Shown here: piece after piece, positions 57,489-64,000 of the stretch
Position numbering within the stretch: position 1 is the first letter of the stretch
Layout: each line of letters starts with the position of its first letter
Assembly (NCBI GenBank): GCA_905182555.1
Contig: CAJJBX010000018.1
Coordinates: forward strand, 62,001 to 126,000
Length of the DNA stretch: 64,000 nucleotides
Source: an uncultured Ilumatobacter sp.
Lineage (GTDB): Bacteria > Actinomycetota > Acidimicrobiia > Acidimicrobiales > Ilumatobacteraceae
Reading direction: 5' to 3'
The notes under the pieces: generated by a model
Seen by the model: only the letters and a program-made list of their open reading frames with translations
Databases searched by the model: none
Told to the model about the DNA's origin: nothing
Program-made: the position numbers and the translations under genes

Positions 57489-57511
57489 GCGTACACGATA
57501 CCGTCCGCCCG

Positions 57512-58336
57512 GTGACCGGTACGGGTGTGTTTGCAGCAGCGACGAGTGTTGAGCAGGTGGCGGAGGTGCAAGGCGATGGGACGCGCACCGCGTTCAGCGC
57601 CTCGATCAACGATGGCTGGGACATTGGTGGCAATGCCAATGGCGGCTACCTGATGGCGATTGCTGGCCGTGCGATGGCTGCAGCAGCCGGTCGACCGCCA
57701 TTGACACTCACTGCGCACTACCTGCGCCCAGCGCCTGCTGGGCCGTGCACGATCGACGTCGACCTCGTGCGCTCCGGTCGTCGACTCGCCACCGCTCGGG
57801 CATCACTTCGGATTGGTGGCAAGCCAACGCTCGAGTTGCTTGGCACGTTCGGCGATCAGCAGCCAGACGACGCCACGACCTATGAGCGTGAAGCGCCGGC
57901 CGATGTGACGCCGTATGACGAGTGCTCAATGAGGCCAAGCGCAACAGCGCCAGACGGCCCGGCATTGATGGACCGCCTTGCATTGCGCATCGATCCGGTC
58001 GACGCCGGCTTTCGGAACGGGACAGTCACGGGCGACCCGACGGTCCGCGGATGGTTCGCCCTGGCCGCCGACGAACCGATCGACGCGATTGCGTTGCTGC
58101 TGGCAGCGGATGCGTTCCCGCCGCCGATCTTCAACTCGGGGATGCCTGTTGCGTGGGTGCCGACCATCGAGTTGACCGTTCACATTCGTGGGACGCCGGC
58201 ACCCGGCCCGATCCGCTGTGCGTTCCGGAGCCGCTTTATTCACGACGGGCTGGTTGATGAGGAGGGCGAGATGTGGGACAGCACCGGCAAGCTCGTCGCG
58301 CAGTCACGGCAGCTTTCGCTGATGCCGCGCGGCTGA
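57512..58336 (+). CDS. Acyl-CoA thioesterase-like (double hot-dog) protein
   Basis: 274 residues, two hot-dog halves of the TesB/4HBT_3 type. NDGWDIGGNANGGYLMAIAGRAM and LTAHYLRPAPAGPCTIDVDLVRSGRRLATARASL are the usual N-terminal half; the C-terminal half ends RCAFRSRFIHDGLVDEEGEMWD and STGKLVAQSRQLSLM. Likely cleaves fatty or branched acyl-CoA. The stop is the first of three TGA codons created by a 14-bp tandem repeat. Confidence 0.82.
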   Translation: MTGTGVFAAATSVEQVAEVQGDGTRTAFSASINDGWDIGGNANGGYLMAIAGRAMAAAAGRPPLTLTAHYLRPAPAGPCTIDVDLVRSGRRLATARASLRIGGKPTLELLGTFGDQQPDDATTYEREAPADVTPYDECSMRPSATAPDGPALMDRLALRIDPVDAGFRNGTVTGDPTVRGWFALAADEPIDAIALLLAADAFPPPIFNSGMPVAWVPTIELTVHIRGTPAPGPIRCAFRSRFIHDGLVDEEGEMWDSTGKLVAQSRQLSLMPRG

Positions 58337-58370
58337 ACTGGGGCGGCTGAACTGGGGCGGCTGAACTGGC
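58329..58370. repeat. 14-bp tandem repeat covering the thioesterase stop
   Basis: Three copies of GCGGCTGAACTGGG (last base differs in copy 3). The first copy contains the stop codon of the thioesterase gene; because 14 is not a multiple of three, the added copies fall in different frames. Confidence 0.9.
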
Positions 58371-58387
58371 GCGGCGGTCAGCGTTGT

Positions 58388-59200
58388 TCAGATCGTGAGT
58401 TGGTAGACGTCGCGGCGTGACCGGCCGGTCTGTTGTGCCACAGCGGTAGCGGCGTCGCGCTTCGACATGCCGTCGGCGATCGCTTCATCAAGGAGACGTT
58501 GCACGTCTTGGTCAGTTGCTGGTGTGTTGTCGATCGGCACGCCGGCGAGTACGAAGACGTATTCGCCCCGTGGCTCGCCGATATCGATCGAGCCGAGGGT
58601 GCCGCGGACGACGGTTTCGTGCATTTTGGTCAGCTCGCGAGTCACCACGATGTCGCGGTTTGGGCCACAGGCTTCGCAGAGATCGGACAAGGTTCGAAGC
58701 GCTCGATGGGGGGCTTCGTAGAGGACTGATGTCCGCGGTTCGCAAGCGAGTTCGGCGAGCCGAGTCGCCCGCTCGCGACCTTTGCGCGGGAGGAACCCTT
58801 CGAACACGAACCGTGATGTGTCGAGGCCGCTGATCGTCACGGCCATTACTGCAGCGCTCGGACCGGGGACCGAACTGACGTTGCAACTGGCATCTATCGC
58901 GGCCCTGACCAGCCGCTCACCAGGGTCGGATACGCCAGGTGTCCCGGCATCACTGACCACTGCCACATCGCCGCCGCTACCGAGGACGCCGAGCACTCGA
59001 TCGATCAGGTCGTGTTCGGTGTGTTCGTTGCAGACCGCCATCCGCTTGGCTTTGACTCCAGAGTGATGGAGAAGTAATCCCGTCCGTCGCGTGTCTTCGC
59101 AGCAGACGAGTTCGACAGCAGCGAGCACTTCGATGGCCCGAGGTTGCAGGTCGCCGAGGTTGCCGATTGGGGTGGCAACAAGCCAGAGAGTGCCGCTCAC
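58388..59200 (-). CDS. rsmI: 16S rRNA (cytidine-2'-O)-methyltransferase
   Basis: 270 residues from GTG 59200 (VSGTLWLVATPIGNLGDL). Methylates C1402 of 16S rRNA. CCEDTRRTGLLLHH, VSDAGTPGVSDPGERLV, VPGPSAAVMAV and FEGFLPRKGRERATRL are typical; the C-terminal winged-helix-like tail (MSKRDAATAVAQQTGRSRRDVYQL) is present. GTGA-coupled to the DUF192 gene (59197-59200). Confidence 0.93.
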   Translation of the reverse strand: MSGTLWLVATPIGNLGDLQPRAIEVLAAVELVCCEDTRRTGLLLHHSGVKAKRMAVCNEHTEHDLIDRVLGVLGSGGDVAVVSDAGTPGVSDPGERLVRAAIDASCNVSSVPGPSAAVMAVTISGLDTSRFVFEGFLPRKGRERATRLAELACEPRTSVLYEAPHRALRTLSDLCEACGPNRDIVVTRELTKMHETVVRGTLGSIDIGEPRGEYVFVLAGVPIDNTPATDQDVQRLLDEAIADGMSKRDAATAVAQQTGRSRRDVYQLTI

Positions 59201-59541
59201 TCTTCGCGCACTTCGATCACGTCGCCAACGCTGACGCCCCATCGGGCGAACGCTCCTGCGTTTGCTTCGATCACGGTGCATGCGGAGAACACGGGGACGC
59301 CGACGCGGTGGCGGGCCATCTGCAACGTCTTGACGACGACGCCGTGTTCATCAATGAATGCCACGTCGATCGGAAACTTCATGCCGATTGTGTGGACACC
59401 GCGGCAGGGGCGAATCACGAGTGCTCCGTCGAGGCTGCTGCGACCGAGCAGGCCTTTGCGTCGGGCGGCTCGAGTTTCGGCGAGTTCGGCGGAAGCGAGC
59501 ACCCTCGCGTCGCTCACCAGCCAAGCCATAGCGTTCATCAT
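59197..59541 (-). CDS. DUF192-family protein
   Basis: 114 residues from Met 59541 (or 113 from 59538). Family signature TRAARRKGLLGRSSLDGALVI, RGVHTIGMKFPIDVAFID and VIEANAGAFARWGVSVGDVI. Function unknown; related proteins are small beta-barrels, often exported, but there is no signal peptide here. Coupled to rsmI by overlap. Confidence 0.85.
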   Translation of the reverse strand: MMNAMAWLVSDARVLASAELAETRAARRKGLLGRSSLDGALVIRPCRGVHTIGMKFPIDVAFIDEHGVVVKTLQMARHRVGVPVFSACTVIEANAGAFARWGVSVGDVIEVREE

Positions 59542-59682
59542 GCCAGAGCTGACGCGCTCTTTGGCAGTGCTGAACGCCAGACCCAGTAGCGGCGGGCGGA
59601 ACGTCCTGCACAGTGCTGGGTCCAGTGCTGGGTTCGCATGTGAGCACGGGCCGGATCGCCGAAGGGGAGTACGGTCGATGAC

Positions 59683-60390
59683 GTGGCTAGCAGTACCGGA
59701 TTTTCGCTTCTGGAGGTGGCAGCGGGCCCGGCTGAGGCCCCGATTCTCACTGACATCACCGTCGATCTGCCTGAACACGGAATCACTGTGATTGTTGGAC
59801 CCTCTGGATCAGGAAAGTCGACGCTGCTTCGTCTCCTGAACCGCCTCGACGACCCTGTTGGTGGGGCGATCACGTGGCGCGACGAGGCGCTGTCGGCAAT
59901 GCCGCCGCCCACGTTGCGCAGGCAAGTCGGAACAATCTTCCAACGGGCCCCGCTTTTCGAAGGGTCGGTGCTCGACAACTTCCGCGTCGCCGATCCAGAG
60001 GTTTCCGGCGAGCGAGGGAGGCACGTCCTCGAACATGTCGGGCTTTCTGCAGGCCTCCTCGATCGTGACGCGGCAACGCTGTCCGGTGGCGAGGCCCAGC
60101 GGATGTGCGTTGCCCGAGCACTGCTGACTCGCCCCGAAGTTCTGCTCGCCGACGAACCAACAGCGGCACTCGACATTGATGCCCGCATCGCCGTCGAAGG
60201 GCTCGCCCGCCAACTCGCCGACGAAGGGATTGCCGTGCTGTGGGTCAGCCACGACACCGATCAAGTCCGGCGGCTCGCGGACCATGTGTTAGCGATTGTC
60301 GACGGCAAGGTTGCGGCGTTCGGACATCTCTCTGAACTCGATATGCATGCCGATCCCATCGTTCGGCGCCTGATCGGAGCGCCGGCATGA
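59683..60390 (+). CDS. fetA: ABC transporter ATPase, FetA-type
   Basis: 235 residues from GTG 59683. Walker A VGPSGSGKSTLLRLL, Q-loop FQRAPLFEG, signature LSGGEAQRMCVARAL, Walker B LLADEPTAALD, H-loop VSHD. Paired with a UPF0014 permease, which identifies it as FetA-like (iron/metal export, oxidative-stress resistance in E. coli). Overlaps fetB by ATGA (60387-60390). Confidence 0.87.
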   Translation: MASSTGFSLLEVAAGPAEAPILTDITVDLPEHGITVIVGPSGSGKSTLLRLLNRLDDPVGGAITWRDEALSAMPPPTLRRQVGTIFQRAPLFEGSVLDNFRVADPEVSGERGRHVLEHVGLSAGLLDRDAATLSGGEAQRMCVARALLTRPEVLLADEPTAALDIDARIAVEGLARQLADEGIAVLWVSHDTDQVRRLADHVLAIVDGKVAAFGHLSELDMHADPIVRRLIGAPA

Positions 60391-61250
60391 GCGTTGCACT
60401 CTTTGGGATGGACCGCGCCGACATCGGGTTGGCGGGCCTCGCAGCGTCAGGTGGCCTGATTGCTGTGGGCGTCGGCATCTCGTTCTGGCGGGGGCTCGGC
60501 CTCGAACGTTCGCTGCTTTGGGCGGCCCTGCGTGCACTCATCCAACTCCTTATCGTGGGCTGGGCCCTGCAACTGGTTGTCGACCCCAACGACTCGCTGA
60601 TCTGGTCGGGTGTCTGGCTGCTGTTTATGCTTGCGTTTGCGGCATGGACGACGGCCCAACGTGCTGCCGAGGTGCCGAAGGTCTTCGCACTTTCCCTTTT
60701 GGCCTACGCGCTGTCGGGTGTCGTGACGCTCGGGGTTCTCTTTGGCTTCCAGGTGTACGAGTTGGAGGGCCGGACGATCGTCCCGCTTGCCGGAATCGTC
60801 GTCGGCAATTCGCTGTCGGCGACGGTCTTGGTGTCACGCCAAATACTCGAAGCTGCAAGCGAGCAGCGCGGCGTGATCGAAGGGCGGTTGGCGCTCGGCC
60901 TCTCAGCGCGTGATGCCTTCCAGCCACATCTGCAACGCGCGTTGCGGACTGCGCTTGTGCCTCAAATCGAGACCACCAAGGCGGTCGGCATCGTCGCTCT
61001 GCCGGGCGCGATGGTCGGATTGATTCTTGCCGGCGTCGATCCTGCCGACGCGGTGATGGTGCAGATCTCGGTGATGTACCTCGTGCTGGGCAGCGTGGCG
61101 ACGACGACGACGGTGATGATGATGGCATTTCACGCGAACTCTTCACATCTGCTCAACAGCTCCGTCGACTCTGACGCGGTCACACTGTGCCTGGCACAGT
61201 GTGACCGGGCGGTAGCGTGGCTTGCCGCATGGAACGTTTTGGCTTGGTAG
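60387..61250 (+). CDS. fetB: UPF0014 permease, FetB-type, altered 3' end
   Basis: 287 residues with about seven helices. LRALIQLLIVGWALQLV, LAGIVVGNSLSATVLVSRQIL, EGRLALGLSARDAFQPHLQRALRTALVPQ and the late GIVALPGAMVGLILAGVDPADAV match UPF0014/FetB. The conserved family end after MMMAFHA is replaced: the last ~25 residues (SDAVTLCLAQCDRAVAWL and on) are read through a family B palindrome and into the first 22 bases of ychF. So insertion of the element appears to have changed the C-terminus. Confidence 0.85.
   Translation: MSVALFGMDRADIGLAGLAASGGLIAVGVGISFWRGLGLERSLLWAALRALIQLLIVGWALQLVVDPNDSLIWSGVWLLFMLAFAAWTTAQRAAEVPKVFALSLLAYALSGVVTLGVLFGFQVYELEGRTIVPLAGIVVGNSLSATVLVSRQILEAASEQRGVIEGRLALGLSARDAFQPHLQRALRTALVPQIETTKAVGIVALPGAMVGLILAGVDPADAVMVQISVMYLVLGSVATTTTVMMMAFHANSSHLLNSSVDSDAVTLCLAQCDRAVAWLAAWNVLAW
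61176..61206. repeat. REP-like palindrome, family B copy 3
   Basis: Same perfect 12-bp stem (GGTCACACTGTG 61178-61189; CACAGTGTGACC 61195-61206), but loop CCTGG, close to the reverse complement (CCTGA) of the TCAGG loop of copies 1 and 2, so in the opposite orientation. Inside the 3' end of fetB, 22 bases before ychF. Confidence 0.88.
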
Positions 61251-62313
61251 GTCTTCCGAACGCGGGTAAAAGCTCGCTCTACAACGCACTCACCGGTGGT
61301 GGCGCCCTGGCGGCGCCCTACCCGTTTGCCACGAAAGACCCGAACATCGGCGTCGCGAAGGTGCCCGACGACCGGCTCGATCGCCTGGCGGTTATGTCGA
61401 AGTCGAAGAAGGTTGTCCATGCACAGGTCGAGGTCGTCGACATTGGTGGCCTGGTCGAGGGCGCAAGCACGGGCGAAGGTTTGGGCAACAAGTTCCTTGC
61501 CAACATTCGCGAAGTCGATGCAATCGTGTTCGTGCTTCGGGCATTCGAGGATGACGATGTCGTCGGGCCGTCCGATCCGATCGAACACCTCCGCGTCGTC
61601 GAGATCGAGCTGGCGCTGGCCGACCTCGAGACCGTCGAGAAACGGCTCAAGCAGACCCAACGCGCCGCGAAGCTCGACAAGTCAATGGTTGCCGAGACCG
61701 AAGCGCTACAAATTGCCTACGACCAACTCGCCGAAGGCCTGCCGCTCTACCGCGCCGGCCTGAAGGACGACGTCAAAGAGCTCCTCGCCCCGTACTACCT
61801 CTTGACGAACCGACGCGTGCTCGCGATTGTCAACGTCGGCGAAGACGACATCGATTCGATCCCGGAGAAAGAGAAGTTGGTCTCCGACGAGTTCAACAAC
61901 GTCGGCGACAACGTCGGCGACGTCGCCGGCATGGGATCCGATATTTTCGAATCCTATTGCGGTGCACCGACGAGCGCAAGGAAATCCTCGAAGGCTTCGG
62001 TCTCGGCGAAGGCGCCCTGTTTCGGATGGTGCGCAGCGCCTATCACCTGCTCGGCCTTCGCACGTTTTTGACAACTGGCGAGCAGGAATCGCGAGCATGG
62101 ACGTTCCGCGAGGGCTCGACGGCGCCGGTGTGTGCCGGGCGGATCCACGGCGACTTCCAGCGCGGCTTCATCCGCGCCGAAGTGATCCAGTGGGACGAAC
62201 TCCTCGAACTTGGTTCGTGGAATGCGGCCAAAGAGGTCGGCAAGATGCGCGTTGAAGGCAAGGACTACATCGCCCAAGACGGCGACGTGATGGAATTCCG
62301 CTTCAACGTCTGA
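61229..62313 (+). CDS. ychF: GTP/ATP-binding protein YchF, with foreign internal segment and frameshift
   Basis: Obg-related ATPase/GTPase that binds ribosomes. G1 GLPNAGKSSLYNAL, G3 VVDIGGLVEGAS, and TGS domain at the end (SRAWTFREGSTAPVCAGRIHGD, KDYIAQDGDVMEFRFNV). The N-terminal frame is normal to EKEKLVSDEFN (about 61900). Then it reads GDNVGDVAGMGSDIFESYCG, which is a signature of membrane pyrophosphatases (HppA), not YchF. The YchF sequence resumes in another frame at about 61960 with ERKEILEGFGLGEGALFRMV. Total length still equals a normal ychF, so about 70 bases seem substituted rather than inserted. Confidence 0.88.
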
Positions 62314-62350
62314 GCTGTCGGCCTCGGCCGGTTCTCGGCCTCGGCCGTTT

Positions 62351-62393
62351 CTCGGGACAGTTCTGGGCGGATACCGCTGTTTCACGTCCCGAG
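62351..62393. repeat. Cassette 2 hairpin, downstream copy
   Basis: 43 nt: arms CTCGGGAC and GTCCCGAG, 8-nt spacers, inner stem GCGG-ATA-CCGC. Located 17 bases past the stop of the second AbiEi/DUF559 gene, between it and the convergent ychF. Matched copy at 63375-63417. Confidence 0.85.
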
Positions 62394-62410
62394 TTCGCTG
62401 CGTCTGGCCG

Positions 62411-63328
62411 TCAGCGTGCGTCTGGTACCTCGAGGTGTTTCCAGCGTGCGAGTGCCCGTCGGATGCGGACTGCTGTGCCACCTGGATCGTTGACGATCGA
62501 CCGATAGCTGAACCGGAGCATCTGCCAGCCGGCGTTGGTGAGGTCGCTGTCTTTGAGGCGGTCACGTTCGAACTGGGTGCGGTCGAGGCCGTGTGTTGAC
62601 CATCCGTCGCATTCCACGAGTACTGCCGTGCCAGCGAAGCGGAAGTCGATTTCCCATCCAGCAATGCGTTCGTGGAACGTGGTTGACGGAAGCTGATGAC
62701 GTTGGACGAGTTTGGCAAAGACGGCTTCGAGGACCGAGTCGGCGGGTCGATGATCGATTTCCCATTCATCGATGGCGGCACGGAGCGCAGGTATCCCGGG
62801 CCGGCCGCGGTGGCTGTGCTGAACCGCGGCTGCGGTGAGCGCGTCCAGGTTGAGGAGGCGGCGGCTGAGCGCAACTCCGACTGCCGGCTCGACCAGTAAT
62901 GGGTCGTCGGCTCCGAGGTCACACAGGGTGCGGAGCGGGTCGGTGCAGCGGATTCCGTGGCGACGTTGGGGCGTGAGTCGCTGACGGTCGGTTGGCCGAT
63001 GCAAAACGACGCCGGCCAGGCGGGGTCGGCGGTTTCGTTCAGGCACGGTGAGGTGGACGAGTGCAGCTGCCGGCTCGATCAGGTTCCACAGCATGGCCGC
63101 GGACTGGTGCGAGGCCATTGCTTGGCCCCCTGCGGCCAGAACGGCTGCATGGATCCCTTGGCGTTGATCAGTCGGCGCGCCGGGGAGCCGGGCAACGCAG
63201 CGGTGGATCTCGATCAACGAGCCTGCACGTATCGCACGACGCCAGGCGTCGACGCTGAGCCCGGACGCGCCCAAGGTAATGAGGCCGTGATGCTGGCGCG
63301 CCCAGTCATCGAAGTCGGAGAGTCGCAT
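62411..63328 (-). CDS. AbiEi-type winged-helix + DUF559 (Vsr-like) nuclease protein, hairpin-bracketed (second)
   Basis: 305 residues. N-terminal winged helix (DFDDWARQHHGLITLGASGL, DAWRRAIRAGSLIEIHRCV), middle domain (ASHQSAAMLWNLIEPA, GIRCTDPLRTLCDLGA), C-terminal DUF559 nuclease: WEIDFRFAGTAVLVECDGW (D and E-x-D), HGLDRTQFERDRLKDSDLT, and GWQMLRFSYRSIV. Same architecture as the protein at 20936-21826 but strongly diverged in sequence. No partner toxin is adjacent. Enclosed by two 43-nt hairpins; divergent from the PHP-domain gene. Confidence 0.87.
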   Translation of the reverse strand: MRLSDFDDWARQHHGLITLGASGLSVDAWRRAIRAGSLIEIHRCVARLPGAPTDQRQGIHAAVLAAGGQAMASHQSAAMLWNLIEPAAALVHLTVPERNRRPRLAGVVLHRPTDRQRLTPQRRHGIRCTDPLRTLCDLGADDPLLVEPAVGVALSRRLLNLDALTAAAVQHSHRGRPGIPALRAAIDEWEIDHRPADSVLEAVFAKLVQRHQLPSTTFHERIAGWEIDFRFAGTAVLVECDGWSTHGLDRTQFERDRLKDSDLTNAGWQMLRFSYRSIVNDPGGTAVRIRRALARWKHLEVPDAR

Positions 63329-63374
63329 GCCATGACAGTGGGCATGGTTGGGGCCGACGAGGAAGCACCGGAAT

Positions 63375-63417
63375 CTCGGGACGCGCTGTTGCGGAATCCG
63401 CTGCTGTTTGTCCCGAG
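63375..63417. repeat. Cassette 2 hairpin, upstream copy
   Basis: 43 nt with exactly the layout of the downstream copy: CTCGGGAC, 8-nt spacer, GCGG-AAT-CCGC, 8-nt spacer, GTCCCGAG. It is 46 bases upstream of the gene start, in a divergent promoter region. Confidence 0.85.
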
Positions 63418-63514
63418 TTTCCTGTGACCGGTCTCGAACGGGTGGTTGGGAAGGTGAGTGGGTGAGTGAGTGAGTAGGGCTGGGGTGGGAGCGGGGGACG
63501 GATACGATTTGGGG

Positions 63515-64000
63515 ATGACGCCTGAGGCTGCGCTGTTACGGGTGATCCACTGTCTGGACCGTGCTCATGAGACCGGGTTCAAAGCCAAGGCGTTCACTCG
63601 GGCGCTCGATGTGATCCGCACGACCCCGGCTGCCGAGATCGAGTTGCGCGTGGCGAAGAAATCACTGCAGGAGCTCGATGGCATTGGCAAGTCGACCGCT
63701 GCGGTGATCATCGACGCGGTCGAAGGTCGCGAGCCCGAGTATCTGAAGAAGATCGAAGCGAGCTCCCGCGTTGACATCACACCGCAGGGCCAGGTGTATC
63801 GCGATGCATTGCGCGGCGACTGCCACCTCCATTCAACGTGGAGCGATGGTGGCGCACCGGTTGAGGCGATGGCGGCAACGGCGATGTCGATCGGCCATGA
63901 GTACATGGTGCAGACCGATCACTCTGCCCGCCTGACAATTGCGCACGGCTTGAACGAGGCACGGTTGAGCGAGCAGCTCGATCAGATCGCCGAAGTCAAC
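63515..64000 (+). CDS. PHP-domain protein (PolX/YcdX type), 3'-truncated by window edge
   Basis: 162 codons from ATG 63515, open to the end of the window. N-terminal helix-hairpin-helix region (KKSLQELDGIGKSTAAVIIDAV), then the start of a PHP phosphoesterase domain: GDCHLHSTWSDGGAP (HxH metal motif) and YMVQTDHSAR (second metal motif TDHS). This is the HhH-PHP arrangement of the C-terminal half of family X DNA polymerases and of stand-alone PHP phosphatases; the polymerase domain is not present upstream. Confidence 0.85.
   Translation, partial: MTPEAALLRVIHCLDRAHETGFKAKAFTRALDVIRTTPAAEIELRVAKKSLQELDGIGKSTAAVIIDAVEGREPEYLKKIEASSRVDITPQGQVYRDALRGDCHLHSTWSDGGAPVEAMAATAMSIGHEYMVQTDHSARLTIAHGLNEARLSEQLDQIAEVN

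Overview
The window is a 64-kb piece of an actinobacterial chromosome, GC-rich and densely coded. It is probably from class Acidimicrobiia (Ilumatobacter-like). That placement is inferred from gene order and protein style: an Asn/Arg/Gly-rich Rho insert, TIGR03086-type proteins, bS22, an rpmE-hypothetical-prfA-prmC string, and a SurA-like lipoprotein beside mazG and mfd. Almost everything is chromosomal core. I see no phage, plasmid, IS transposase, rRNA or CRISPR; there is one tRNA (Gln, TTG).

Layout. 1-7.3 kb: argS (5' end cut by the window), lysA, a PemK/MazF-like gene, two TIGR03086 proteins, hom and thrC (lysine and threonine synthesis). 7.7-13.2 kb: rho, rpmE, a conserved hypothetical, prfA, prmC (transcription termination and translation). 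13.2-19.0 kb, minus strand: TerB-like protein, S9 peptidase, nucleoside hydrolase, a decayed gene holding an 11-copy 9-bp repeat, thiolase-like protein. 19.1-23.3 kb: rpiB, glyA, an AbiEi/DUF559 gene bracketed by hairpins, a WecA-type glycosyltransferase. 23.4-31.9 kb: the complete ATP synthase operon (atpZ-like, atpI, B, E, F, F', H, A, G, D, C) with two b-type subunits and a gamma subunit with a long tail, closed by a hairpin terminator. 32-40 kb: accessory region with an SDR, fragments of xsc and an IclR regulator, a large FAD/Fe-S oxidoreductase, TetR, pta, a TauC-like permease and an HNH-like protein; it looks like a partly dismantled sulfonate (taurine) locus. 40-49.7 kb, minus strand: eno, a truncated DUF4032 gene interrupted by a small membrane-protein module, mazG, lipoprotein, mfd, pth, rplY. 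50.3-57.5 kb: prs, glmU (short), tRNA-Gln, bS22, ispE, rsmA, a hypothetical, tatD, metG. 57.5-64 kb: thioesterase, rsmI, DUF192, fetAB, ychF, a second hairpin-bracketed AbiEi/DUF559 gene, and the start of a PHP-domain gene.

Three patterns stand out. First, both AbiEi/DUF559 (winged helix plus Vsr/PD-D/ExK-like nuclease) genes are enclosed by a matched pair of hairpins. In each pair the two copies have the same outer arms and exactly the same length (48 and 48 nt; 43 and 43 nt), but the arm sequence differs between the two genes. The upstream hairpin lies 44-46 nt before the start codon in both. This ~1.05-kb unit looks like a REPtron-style cassette or a self-regulated nuclease system and is my best candidate for an undescribed system. 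Second, two families of REP-like palindromes (three loci each) sit at gene 3' ends. They share a G-TCAGG-C core but have different, fully paired stems, and copies overlap or rewrite the ends of mfd, fetB and eno. Third, about a dozen conserved genes (thrC, rho, rpmE, prfA, rpiB, eno, ychF and others) carry frameshifts. So many hits in essential genes point to uncorrected indels in the assembly more than to biology, so every 'broken gene' here should be read with that in mind. ychF is a separate puzzle, because part of it is replaced by a segment with an unmistakable membrane pyrophosphatase (HppA) signature.
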